DNA of 52,007 bases from Lachnospiraceae bacterium (lineage in GTDB: Bacteria; Bacillota; Clostridia; Lachnospirales; Lachnospiraceae): positions 1-52,007 of the forward strand of contig WRLH01000023.1 of the NCBI GenBank assembly GCA_009777715.1, read 5' to 3'. The notes under the pieces are model-generated. The model worked only from the letters and a program-made list of their open reading frames with translations. It was not told the origin of the DNA and ran no database searches. Shown piece after piece: positions 1-7,951 of the stretch. The translations under genes were made by a program, and so were the position numbers. Each line of letters begins with the position of its first letter. The first letter of the stretch is position 1.

Positions 1-2
1 CA

Positions 3-431
3 AAAACTAATAATGGCTTCCGGACAATTCCAATGACTGCACAGGTAATTGAATCATTGAATCTGCAAAAAATGAAGCAGCTCGACAAAGGAATAAAAGA
101 TGATGTTTCGGTTTGCGGTCACAAAGGTTTTGTTTTTACGGCAAAAACTGGCAAGCCTTTTGCCCCAAACGGCTTTAATGCAATTTTGATGAACATAATC
201 AACGCATATAACAGACAAGAAGATACTGCCCCGCTTCCGCCGATATCGGGACACACACTAAGGCATACCGCTTGTACGCGGATGGCGGAGTCAGGGATTG
301 ACCCCAAAGTCCTGCAAATCATCATGGGGCATGGCGATATTGGCACGACAATGAATATCTATAATCACTGCGATATTTTGCGGCTGGAGTTGGAGATGAG
401 GAAATATGAAGGGGGCATATGTGAAGCTTAA
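3..431 (+). CDS. Tyrosine recombinase, C-terminal part (5' end outside window)
   Basis: This is the catalytic C-terminus of a phage-type tyrosine recombinase. The frame is already open at the left edge (first codons read KTNNGFRTIP, the usual strand before the catalytic core), so the gene begins upstream and the ATG at 33 is not the true start. Visible catalytic residues are the His and Arg of HTLRHT, the His of IMGHGD and the nucleophilic Tyr of MNIY (codon 360-362). The family cuts and rejoins DNA through a 3'-phosphotyrosine link. The upstream Arg and Lys lie outside the window. The stop overlaps the stop of the convergent nuclease gene by 4 nt. The target site cannot be told from here. 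Confidence 0.9.
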   Translation, partial: KTNNGFRTIPMTAQVIESLNLQKMKQLDKGIKDDVSVCGHKGFVFTAKTGKPFAPNGFNAILMNIINAYNRQEDTAPLPPISGHTLRHTACTRMAESGIDPKVLQIIMGHGDIGTTMNIYNHCDILRLELEMRKYEGGICEA

Positions 432-1312
432 AGCTTATTTAGCTCTCTTAGCTGCTCCTTTAAACGCTTTATTTCGTCAGCTTGGTCGGCAACTATCGCT
501 TCCCACTTTTTATTGGCCAGCTCCTCGCCTTCTTCACGGCCTTCTTCCCGTAAAACGCGGTAATGCTTTTTCTTATCATATGTCGTCATCATCATGCTAA
601 TCACCTCCGCACGGTTCTTTTCCAAGATATCACTTAAGATGTCTTCGTCGATACATTCATCAATGGCGCGATTCAGGGCTTCGTTTAGCTTCAGCCCCTG
701 CTTTTGGTACGCATATACCCGGTCAATGAAAATGGCATATTCCTCAAGCTCACGACATTTTGACATCAATCCCTTGTTCATGCCGTAATTTATGTTAATG
801 ACCGTTGCCGTGAACTCAAGGCAGGGGTCATGTTTTGCGTTTGGGGCATCGTAATAGGCATCCGACAGCCGCAGGGTCTTCCTCTCTTCCTCATGCTCGG
901 CCCCATTGTAAAAGACAATGCATTGCGGGCGGGGAAGCCGGACCAGTTTGGTCCCGTATTCATTCTTGTCGGCCATCTTAATATACACATTATAAAGGAC
1001 CGATATGTAGCGAAGCCCCCTCAGCGGCATATTAGGGTTAATGGTGCTTTGGTGTTCATACAGGTTTACCGTATTCCCGATTATGAATGACAAATCATTC
1101 TTGTACCCTAAATATACGATGTCCGCCAGGGTATTGATTTTGAGCTCGCCCTCATCATCATAATCAGTTTCGTTTAAGGCATTGTAAAGCTTTAATAAGA
1201 CTTTTTTGTCAGCGAGGACCAGCCGGAACAAAACGTCTTTATACTTCCTGTTGATAAAATATTTCTTGACTTTCCATGCTAACGGCAGTTTCAGGTTTTT
1301 TTCTTTTTTCAT
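428..1312 (-). CDS. Rpn-family PD-(D/E)XK nuclease / putative transposase
   Basis: The 294-residue protein resembles the Rpn (recombination-promoting nuclease, PDDEXK transposase-like) family common in Clostridia. Recognisable parts are an N-terminal DVLFRLVLADKK segment, a PD-(D/E)XK-like core with NDLSFII and LYEHQS (Asp, then Glu-x-Gln), a central RGLRYISVLYNVY helix and a charged C-terminal helix rich in Glu, Lys and Arg (EEGREEGEEL). The frame is open about 100 codons further upstream, but the start at 1312 has AAAGGA six bases upstream and begins MKKEKNLKLP. Family members are thought to make DNA breaks that promote RecA-independent recombination. It sits between two recombinase genes and is probably part of a mobile or remnant element. 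Confidence 0.8.
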   Translation of the reverse strand: MKKEKNLKLPLAWKVKKYFINRKYKDVLFRLVLADKKVLLKLYNALNETDYDDEGELKINTLADIVYLGYKNDLSFIIGNTVNLYEHQSTINPNMPLRGLRYISVLYNVYIKMADKNEYGTKLVRLPRPQCIVFYNGAEHEEERKTLRLSDAYYDAPNAKHDPCLEFTATVININYGMNKGLMSKCRELEEYAIFIDRVYAYQKQGLKLNEALNRAIDECIDEDILSDILEKNRAEVISMMMTTYDKKKHYRVLREEGREEGEELANKKWEAIVADQADEIKRLKEQLRELNKL

Positions 1313-1324
1313 CGTGTCCTTTCT

Positions 1325-1527
1325 GGCAACTTGCAGTTGCCTGTGGCAGGACACATCAAGTAAATTGCTTAACGGGCCTCTGCCAATCGGTTTAATTATG
1401 TGGTTAATGGTTGGCAGAAGTTGCCGCGGCGGTGAAATTTGTGGAATTTCACCCAAAGTACGCGAAGGGCTGTCAGCAAGCCTTTGCGTTGCATGGTGCA
1501 TTTGCACCGAGGGAATTAAGCATTCCC
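1325..1527. repeat. Cluster of short perfect hairpins upstream of the Rpn gene
   Basis: Five inverted repeats lie in 200 bp: GGCAAC/GTTGCC (1325-1341), TGCCAA/TTGGCA (1381-1416), GGTGAAATT/AATTTCACC (1431-1453), GGTGCA/TGCACC (1495-1508) and GGGAAT/ATTCCC (1511-1527). They lie between the nuclease start and the divergent recombinase, and none has a clear T-run. They could be protein-binding sites, leader-RNA hairpins or the decayed end of an element. No gene is seen in this stretch. Confidence 0.6.
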
Positions 1528-1698
1528 GAATAGTTATAATGCTATTGTAAAGCCAGGTTTTGTGGTTGTCAAGAAAGAATTTCAAAGTTCCGCGGCCTCT
1601 GCATAGTTCGGGCATAATTTATTAAATTATTGCTTATTTCATTTTTGTGATACATCATAGGCAATTACAATCTAATTCTAAAAAAGGAAGTGAAACCA

Positions 1699-2658
1699 AT
1701 GAGCGTACTTAATAAGCGAAAAAGCAAACTCAACCAAAGCATTGTCCAAAAAGCTGACGATTATCTGAAAATGAGGAAACATCAGCTAAAACCGTCTACA
1801 TATGGCATTTACCGCCATTATATCGACAGTTATATTGCCCCGCATTTTGAGGAGGCAAAACTAAAAAAGCTGACCGCGGAAGCGATTCAAGAATTCGTTA
1901 ATGGGTGCAGCGAAAAAGGTTTGTCGCCATCGACAATTGCCGCAATATTTTTCTTTTTGAGAAACTCTCTGAAAAGTGCTTATGAAATAGATATTTTTCA
2001 GATAAAATTACCAAAGCAAATCCACAAAAAAATTGAGGTCCTCTCCATAAAAGAGCAAAAATTTTTAGAAATCATTGCAAAATCAACTGATGAATCTACC
2101 TATATTGGCATAATTTTATCCCTGTATTGTGGCCTTCGGATCGGGGAGTTGTGCGGGCTTTTGTGGAACGATGTCGATTTTGAGAAGCGGCTGATTTTCG
2201 TCCGCCGAACCTTGCAACGAATAAAAAATATTGATTCGGATGCTCCAACTAAAACCAAAGTAACAAGCTTGCTGCCTAAAAGCGAATCATCGCAAAGAAA
2301 CATCCCTTTGCCGGATTTTTTATATGTTTTACTTGATGATTTCAAACAAAAAAGCGGAATGACTGCGAGTTATGTCTTGTCGATTGACGGCAAGTGCATT
2401 GAACCGCGGATTATGCAATTTCGCTTTAAAAAGCTGCTGCTTAAGGCAGAAATGAGGTCAGTGAATTTTCATATCCTCCGGCATACATTTGCCACAAGGG
2501 CTTTGGAAAATGGATTTGACATAAAAACGCTAAGCGAAATATTAGGCCATTCCTCAGCGGCCTTTACAATGAAAAGATATGCGCATACCTTGGACGAGCA
2601 TAAGCGCATAAGAATGGAATCATTAACCGCGCTATATCAGCAAAGCGCGATATCGTAA
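1699..2658 (+). CDS. Tyrosine recombinase / integrase, full length
   Basis: A complete tyrosine recombinase of 319 residues. The N-terminal SAM-like arm (about 10-100) contains LKPSTYGIYRHYI and LSPSTIAAI. The catalytic domain (about 115-310) shows Arg147 (CGLRIGE), a Lys near 194 before RNIPL, His258-Arg261 (HILRHT), His284 (ILGHSS) and the Tyr294 nucleophile (MKRYAHT). All expected catalytic residues are present, so it should be active. A GTG lies in frame at 1690, but AAGGA sits 8-9 bases before the ATG at 1699, which is chosen. It lies directly upstream of the polysaccharide cassette on the same strand, with a 12-bp inverted repeat across its stop codon. It may move the cassette, act on a local site, or be a remnant of an integrated element. 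Confidence 0.93.
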   Translation: MSVLNKRKSKLNQSIVQKADDYLKMRKHQLKPSTYGIYRHYIDSYIAPHFEEAKLKKLTAEAIQEFVNGCSEKGLSPSTIAAIFFFLRNSLKSAYEIDIFQIKLPKQIHKKIEVLSIKEQKFLEIIAKSTDESTYIGIILSLYCGLRIGELCGLLWNDVDFEKRLIFVRRTLQRIKNIDSDAPTKTKVTSLLPKSESSQRNIPLPDFLYVLLDDFKQKSGMTASYVLSIDGKCIEPRIMQFRFKKLLLKAEMRSVNFHILRHTFATRALENGFDIKTLSEILGHSSAAFTMKRYAHTLDEHKRIRMESLTALYQQSAIS

Positions 2659-2678
2659 ACTCCCCAAGTTTACGATAT
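2650..2678. repeat. Perfect 12-bp inverted repeat across the recombinase stop codon
   Basis: ATATCGTAAACT, a 5-bp CCCCA spacer, then the exact reverse complement AGTTTACGATAT. The left arm includes the recombinase stop codon and the right arm overlaps the -35 region of the predicted cassette promoter. There is no following T-run, so it is a poor intrinsic terminator. The layout (two arms around a short spacer) resembles a tyrosine-recombinase core site or a repressor operator. Confidence 0.7.
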
Positions 2679-2699
2679 GCGTAATTTTAGGATTATAAT
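2669..2699 (+). promoter_or_regulatory. Candidate sigma-A promoter of the polysaccharide cassette
   Basis: A perfect TATAAT at 2694-2699 lies 18-19 bp after TTTACG/TTACGA (2669-2675). The start would fall near 2706, about 29 nt before the first gene. The -35 overlaps the right arm of the inverted repeat at 2650-2678, so binding or recombination there could control the cassette. Confidence 0.45.
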
Positions 2700-2734
2700 T
2701 GATAGCCAAATCAGCATAAAATATGGAAGTGTTC

Positions 2735-3517
2735 ATGAAAACCAATTATAGCAACGAGATGATTTACATAAAAAACCGAGATTTCTATATTTACAATACC
2801 GTTGGGGTAAATGTGACGACACTTGATTATTTAATCGAAGAATTATTTAAGCTTCCAGTAAGTCCTATTAGTGCGGCAGTATTGCTTGTTGGTATCCCGG
2901 CAATAGTATCTGCTGTTGAAGATTCCGAGCTTGCATCAATATATAATAAAGCAACAATTGCCGCCATTGACGGAATGCCACTAGTCAAAAAAGCTAGGAA
3001 AAAAGGGTTTAAATGCGACAGGTGTTCGGGACTGGATTTTATGGAACCAGTATTTGCAGAAAGCATTAAACATGAAAAAGCTCATTTTTTTTATGGGGGA
3101 AAAAATGATCGAATGCTCAAGAAAATGCGGAAAACTTTAGAAGAAAAATTTCCCGGTATTAAAATAGCAGGTATGTATTCCCCACCTTTTCGCCCTCTAA
3201 CAGAGATTGAAGATAATGATATCTGCGAAATAATAAATAATCTTAGACCTGATTTTTTGTGGGTTGGCATAGGTGCTCCAAAGCAAGAGATTTGGATTCA
3301 TAATCATCGCGAAAGAATTAATGATTGCACAATGATTGGCGTTGGGGCTGCATTTGGATTATTCGATGGGACATACGGAGATACCCCTAAGTGGATAAGA
3401 CAAGGGTCGCTTGAATGGCTGTATCGGCTGGCAAAAGAACCGAGAAGGTTATGGAAGAGATATATTCTTGGCGGTATTAAGTTTTTGTGGTATGGCGTTA
3501 AATTTGGAATTAGGTGA
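2735..3517 (+). CDS. WecG/TagA/CpsF-family (GT26) glycosyltransferase
   Basis: A cytoplasmic, membrane-associated GT26 glycosyltransferase of 260 residues, close to the family norm. These enzymes add a second sugar, often an N-acetylmannosamine derivative, to an undecaprenyl-diphosphate-linked sugar in teichoic acid or exopolysaccharide synthesis. Family marks are IDGMPLVKKAR (about 78-88), FFYGGKND, VGIGAPKQE (about 177-185), GVGAAFGLFDG (about 202-212) and the basic, aromatic C-terminal tail EWLYRLAKEPRRLWKRY that holds it at the membrane. An ATG occurs at 2723, but GGAAG lies 5 bases before the ATG at 2735. It is the first gene of the cassette and probably acts right after the initiating transferase encoded at 12 kb. 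The exact sugar cannot be read from sequence. Confidence 0.9.
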   Translation: MKTNYSNEMIYIKNRDFYIYNTVGVNVTTLDYLIEELFKLPVSPISAAVLLVGIPAIVSAVEDSELASIYNKATIAAIDGMPLVKKARKKGFKCDRCSGLDFMEPVFAESIKHEKAHFFYGGKNDRMLKKMRKTLEEKFPGIKIAGMYSPPFRPLTEIEDNDICEIINNLRPDFLWVGIGAPKQEIWIHNHRERINDCTMIGVGAAFGLFDGTYGDTPKWIRQGSLEWLYRLAKEPRRLWKRYILGGIKFLWYGVKFGIR

Positions 3518-4669
3518 ATGAAACTATTTATGAATGAGAAAAAGACATTATTAATTCAAGCAGTTAGCAAAAACCCCTGGATAGGTGGCATTTATTATCG
3601 TAAGAACATTATCTTCTCTCTGCTACAAAATGAGAAATTCAAAAATCATTTTAATGTTATCTTGTTGATTGATGCTAATTACGAGAAAGATTTTGCAGAT
3701 TTTCATGAAGAGATAAAACTGCAAATATGCAATAGCTTAAATATTCTATATGTATCGGCGAAACTTTTTTTTTGCATTATGAAATACCGTGTAAAATTCA
3801 TATTTCCTTTTATTAATCTCAAGTTTTTAAAGTATATGAAAATCACGCCTATTTCATGGATATATGATTTTCAGCATTTATACTATCCGACATATTTTAG
3901 CGAAAAAGAAATACGTCGGAGAAATCTTCTTTTTTCTAAAATAGCAAATGATAATAATCCTTTAATTGTCAGTAGCAACTGCGCTAAAAATGATTTATTA
4001 AATTATTTTAATCCCTCTCGCCAAAAATTGTATGTGGTACATTTTATCTCATATATCGAAAACGAACTTAATAAATTGACATTGTCACGGGAAGGCGAGA
4101 TATTACAGAAATATGGTATCGAAGCAAACCGTTACATCTGTATTAGCAACCAGTTTTGGCAACACAAAAACCATAAAGCAGTTTTTGAGGCCATTAGGAT
4201 AATGAGCCGAAAAAAATATGAATTTCCTCTTTTCGTTTTTACCGGGGTTTTGAGCGACAGAAGAAATGCTTCATATATTAAGGAATTGGAAATTATTATG
4301 GAAGATGAATTAGTTAAGCCCCATATAAAGGTCTTGGGGTTTATTGAACGAGAAGAACAATTAGCAATTATAAAGAATGCTTTATTTTTAATCCAACCCT
4401 CCTTATTTGAAGGGTGGGGAACATTTTTAGAAGAAGCGAAAGTAATGGATAAATGGGTTATCTTGTCAGACATTCCAGTTCACAAAGAGCAAATGAGCTC
4501 GAAATGTATATTATATAATGCAGAAAGTTCAGAAGATTTAAGTCTTAAAATCATAGGCTACCTAACTAGTGATTACGAAACATTAAGTTCACTAAATATT
4601 GAGAAAATGCGAAGAGATGCATTGGCATATTCGCATGATTTTATGCACTTATTAACTGATGAGGATTGA
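3518..4669 (+). CDS. Glycosyltransferase, GT4-like (GT-B fold)
   Basis: A 383-residue GT-B-fold glycosyltransferase. The C-terminal nucleotide-sugar domain begins near ICISNQFWQHKNHK (about 207-220) and has the retaining-type Glu-x7-Glu pair, Glu298 and Glu306, in SLFEGWGTFLEEA. The N-terminal half binds the acceptor and starts with an IGGIYYRKN loop. It would extend the lipid-linked oligosaccharide on the cytoplasmic face of the membrane. Its ATG follows the stop of the previous gene with no gap, which suggests translational coupling, and its own stop TGA overlaps the next ATG. Codon and base use is AT-rich like the rest of the cassette. Donor sugar and linkage are unknown. Confidence 0.85.
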   Translation: MKLFMNEKKTLLIQAVSKNPWIGGIYYRKNIIFSLLQNEKFKNHFNVILLIDANYEKDFADFHEEIKLQICNSLNILYVSAKLFFCIMKYRVKFIFPFINLKFLKYMKITPISWIYDFQHLYYPTYFSEKEIRRRNLLFSKIANDNNPLIVSSNCAKNDLLNYFNPSRQKLYVVHFISYIENELNKLTLSREGEILQKYGIEANRYICISNQFWQHKNHKAVFEAIRIMSRKKYEFPLFVFTGVLSDRRNASYIKELEIIMEDELVKPHIKVLGFIEREEQLAIIKNALFLIQPSLFEGWGTFLEEAKVMDKWVILSDIPVHKEQMSSKCILYNAESSEDLSLKIIGYLTSDYETLSSLNIEKMRRDALAYSHDFMHLLTDED

Positions 4670-4671
4670 TG

Positions 4672-5598
4672 ATGAGTAAAATATTAATTACTGGAATAAG
4701 CGGTTTTATAGGAAGCAATCTTGCCGGTAAATTTCTTAGCTTAGATCATGAAATTATTGGATGGGATATTAGTCCAGTAAATATTGACAATGTAAAATAC
4801 ACATATTTGAATATGCTTGATTATCAAGCTGTATTTATGTCGCTAGGCAAATCAAAGCCAGATATTATTATCCATTGCGCTGGCAGCGCAGATGTAAATT
4901 CGTCTATTTTGAATCCTCATCACGATTTAGCTTTAAATGTTGGGATAACGCATAACTTACTATTCGCCGTTCATTCATTAAGAATGACTGATGTAAGAAT
5001 AGTATTTTTATCAAGTGCTGGAGTATATGGAAACCCCAATGAGTTGCCTATTAATGAAAAAGAAATTTTAAAACCGCTATCGCCATATGCCTTGCATAAA
5101 ATGATGAGTGAAGAAATATGTCTATATTTCCGCCAAAACTATAGTATTGACATAAAAATAGCCCGGCTATTTTCAGCATATGGCAGGGGGCTTAAAAAGC
5201 AAATATTTTGGGATATGTATACAAAAGCCCAAGCAACGAGAAAGCTTAATATGTTTGGCACGGGAAGCGAAAGCCGTGATTACATTCATATAAAAGATAT
5301 TACAGAAGCTGTCTGCTTAATTAGCTTCTTCGCTGCCGAGCATGACTATCTCTTTAATATTGCAAATGGTGAGGAAATTTCAATTCTTAAAGCAGCAGAG
5401 TGTTTTGCCCATCATATGCAACTAGCAAATACTGACATATCATTTAGTGGTGAAGTTCGTGAAGGAGACCCCCTTAATTGGTGTGCCGACATTACAAAAA
5501 TATCAGCACTCGGTTATAAAAAAAGTATATCCTTCGATAAGGGCATATCTGATTATATAAAATGGCTTAATGAAAACAAGGAAGAGGTTATCTTATGA
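4672..5598 (+). CDS. NAD(P)-dependent epimerase/dehydratase (extended SDR)
   Basis: A 308-residue extended short-chain dehydrogenase/reductase that probably epimerises, dehydrates or reduces a nucleotide sugar to supply the cassette. The cofactor loop GISGFIG sits at residues 8-14. The catalytic set is Ser114/115 (LSSAGVYG), Tyr139 and Lys143 (SPYALHK), followed by ARLFSAYGRG and the substrate-side SRDYIHIKDI. Three possible starts are stacked (TTG 4666, ATG 4669, ATG 4672). The last is chosen for its 7-base distance from GAGG. The frame overlaps the upstream stop (4667-4669), so translation is probably coupled. The substrate cannot be told. It resembles the UDP-glucose 4-epimerase and dTDP-sugar families. 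Confidence 0.88.
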   Translation: MSKILITGISGFIGSNLAGKFLSLDHEIIGWDISPVNIDNVKYTYLNMLDYQAVFMSLGKSKPDIIIHCAGSADVNSSILNPHHDLALNVGITHNLLFAVHSLRMTDVRIVFLSSAGVYGNPNELPINEKEILKPLSPYALHKMMSEEICLYFRQNYSIDIKIARLFSAYGRGLKKQIFWDMYTKAQATRKLNMFGTGSESRDYIHIKDITEAVCLISFFAAEHDYLFNIANGEEISILKAAECFAHHMQLANTDISFSGEVREGDPLNWCADITKISALGYKKSISFDKGISDYIKWLNENKEEVIL

Positions 5599-6707
5599 GA
5601 CTTACCATCGTCAGGCTCTTCAAAAGCAGCTTTACTAAAGAAGGCTACTATGCAGTTCAGGAAATAGGGATGGCTAAAGCATGGCTTAAATTGGGCTATA
5701 AAGTTAATATATGCTTTCTTAGAAATGACATAAAAAAAGCATATGAAGAAAAAGAGCAAGGAATTAATTTTGTTTATGTTCCGGCATTCTATATAGGTAA
5801 TCAGGCATTGTTCAATAGCAAGTATATTTATATGACAAATCCTGACTTAGTTCAGCTAAATAGTGACAATCAAATAATTGCCTCATATCTCATGAAACAA
5901 CTAGCTCAGCACCAAATCCTATTCTATAATTATATAGGACAAGTAAGAAGCACCTCTGAAAACAGATTGCTTAGATTTATCGTTAATAGTATTTCTAAAT
6001 TCAACGTTAAAAACTACGGTAAATATCCAACTTTTACCAAGACTAAAGATTTATCTGATTACCTTGAAAATTTGGGCATTAATGTGCCAGCAGTTGCACC
6101 GTGTGGATTGGATATTGACAGCATTAGCGATACATTTGTTTCAAAAAAAGAATTATTAAATAGATATGATATACCTATCAACAAGAAAGTATTGCTTTTT
6201 GTGGGTCGTCTTGAGAAATATAAGAACCCAAATAAAGCATTAGAACTCTTAAAACTATTAGATGATAAATATTTCATGATATTAGTTGGTAATGGCAGTT
6301 TATATAGTGAACTAGTCCATGACATTAAACTATATACCAAAACCGATCGCTTGAAATACATTAAGGAGATACCCAACGATGATATAAGGGACTTATATTT
6401 GCTAAGTGATTATTTATTAAATTTTAGCAATCATGAGATATTTGGCATGGCTATCCTAGAAGCGATGTACCATAACTTAACTGTAATAGCATTTAAAGCT
6501 CCCGGGCCGAATTTTATTATAGAAAATGAGGTGTCCGGTTTTTTGGTCAACAATATTGATGAAATGAAGAACATTATTATAAATGAAATGAAAAGTAAGG
6601 ATAAAGAACCAAGAAAACGGATAGTTAATCACTTTACTTGGGAAAATACTGCAAACATAATTTATAATTCCCTATTTTATTATAAAGAAGCAGGACAATT
6701 AGAATAA
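5595..6707 (+). CDS. Glycosyltransferase, GT4 family
   Basis: A 370-residue GT4 (GT-B fold) glycosyltransferase. The C-terminal domain starts at the typical LLFVGRLEKYKNP (about 200-212) and carries Glu281-x7-Glu289 in NHEIFGMAILEAM, followed by FKAPGPNFIIENEVSGFLV, which usually contacts the donor. The N-terminus has the KEGYYAVQEIGMAKAWLKLGY acceptor loop. GAAGAGG lies 7 bases before the ATG, and the start overlaps the end of the epimerase gene by 4 nt. It would add one sugar of the repeat unit on the inner membrane face. Donor and acceptor are unknown. Confidence 0.88.
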   Translation: MRLTIVRLFKSSFTKEGYYAVQEIGMAKAWLKLGYKVNICFLRNDIKKAYEEKEQGINFVYVPAFYIGNQALFNSKYIYMTNPDLVQLNSDNQIIASYLMKQLAQHQILFYNYIGQVRSTSENRLLRFIVNSISKFNVKNYGKYPTFTKTKDLSDYLENLGINVPAVAPCGLDIDSISDTFVSKKELLNRYDIPINKKVLLFVGRLEKYKNPNKALELLKLLDDKYFMILVGNGSLYSELVHDIKLYTKTDRLKYIKEIPNDDIRDLYLLSDYLLNFSNHEIFGMAILEAMYHNLTVIAFKAPGPNFIIENEVSGFLVNNIDEMKNIIINEMKSKDKEPRKRIVNHFTWENTANIIYNSLFYYKEAGQLE

Positions 6708-6748
6708 TTTCTTCTTTCAACCGGAGACTTTGGAGCATAGATACAAGT

Positions 6749-7951
6749 ATGAGAATAAAAAAGCAAAATATAAATTTAATTCAATTTATTATTGTTATGT
6801 TAAGCGTTATGCTGATACCTTCCAGTTATTCAATTAGAATATACTTCCTTGTCATGTCTATTTTCGTCTTGATTTTTTCATATATTTTTAAGCTGAAGAA
6901 AATAAGTATTTCAATTGATAACGCTTTGATTTTCTTATTTGCAGCTCTTAACGCATTTACTGGAATAATCTCAAATAGCTTTTCTTACAGCGCAATATGG
7001 TTTTATGCTTTTATATATTGCCTAATTTGCGGTCATTTTCTATGCGGGATGCCGCAAGACCGCCTTCTTGACTTTTTATACTATTTTTTCATTATTTGGC
7101 TACTAATAAATGTGTCCGCTGGTTACTTGATATCAGAGCGTTTATTTCAAACCTTTTATGGATTAAGTAATTTTAATGTGCTTCTATTCCACAAAAATGG
7201 TATTGGCTTCTCAATAGTAATCGCCATACCTATTCTAATGGATTATTATTATAAAAATAAAAAATTAAGCACTTTGATATTTTTCTTTATGAGCATATTT
7301 CTTATATTATTATCTCAATCAACAGCAAGCATTATTTTGGCACTCTTCGCAATTTTATTAGGTTTTCTCACTAATAAGGTGAAGGTATTCATTATTAAAC
7401 TCTTTCCATTAATAGTCGTTTTATTTTCACTCTTTATACTATATAGCCAAAAACTGGTTCATTCCAGGCTTAACGAATTTTTTATTGAACTGACCGGAAA
7501 AAGTTTGGAGCTGACAGGACGAGTTGATTTATGGATATATATTTTAAGTATGATACAAGAAAAGCCATTGCTTGGATATGGATATAGAGGATTTTGGTTT
7601 GCACCAGAGGTTATGATGGCAACTTCACGGCAAATTTCTTGGATGAAAGCAGGGGGCCATGCGCATAATGGCTATTTTGAAGTTCTGTTATCAACAGGAT
7701 TAATTGGCATATTAATTTTGGCTTATATCCTATATCGGTATTATAAATACATAAATAATAATTTGGTATATGAGAAATTAGGTAACTATGAAATTTCACT
7801 ATTTATTCTAATTACTTTTTCAAATTTCTTTGATAATCGGTTATCGGGTGCTAACATAACTTGGTGCCTTTTGATGTTAATTATTAACAATGCAAGAAAT
7901 GTCTCTAAATCAAATGAAGCTAAAGATTGGGTAAAGGAGCAAAAATTATGA
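6749..7951 (+). CDS. wzy: O-antigen polymerase/ligase-like membrane protein (Wzy-type)
   Basis: A 400-residue integral membrane protein with about ten to twelve hydrophobic segments, the usual build of Wzy polymerases and O-antigen ligases. The large outer loop and Wzy_C-type motifs are visible: LTGRVDLW (255-262), LLGYGYRGFW (274-283) and HAHNGYFEVLLSTGLIG (304-320). In a Gram-positive with a Wzx flippase next door, polymerisation of repeat units outside the membrane is more likely than ligation to lipid A. The ribosome site is weak (GGAG about 12 bases upstream), which is common for polymerase genes. It follows a 41-nt spacer and its end overlaps the extended frame of the next gene. Confidence 0.85.
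   Translation: MRIKKQNINLIQFIIVMLSVMLIPSSYSIRIYFLVMSIFVLIFSYIFKLKKISISIDNALIFLFAALNAFTGIISNSFSYSAIWFYAFIYCLICGHFLCGMPQDRLLDFLYYFFIIWLLINVSAGYLISERLFQTFYGLSNFNVLLFHKNGIGFSIVIAIPILMDYYYKNKKLSTLIFFFMSIFLILLSQSTASIILALFAILLGFLTNKVKVFIIKLFPLIVVLFSLFILYSQKLVHSRLNEFFIELTGKSLELTGRVDLWIYILSMIQEKPLLGYGYRGFWFAPEVMMATSRQISWMKAGGHAHNGYFEVLLSTGLIGILILAYILYRYYKYINNNLVYEKLGNYEISLFILITFSNFFDNRLSGANITWCLLMLIINNARNVSKSNEAKDWVKEQKL

Noticed and set aside
1313-1615. N-terminal extension of the Rpn nuclease frame
   Set aside because: The extra 101 codons run through the hairpin cluster, show no family features, and a good ribosome site lies before the ATG at 1312.
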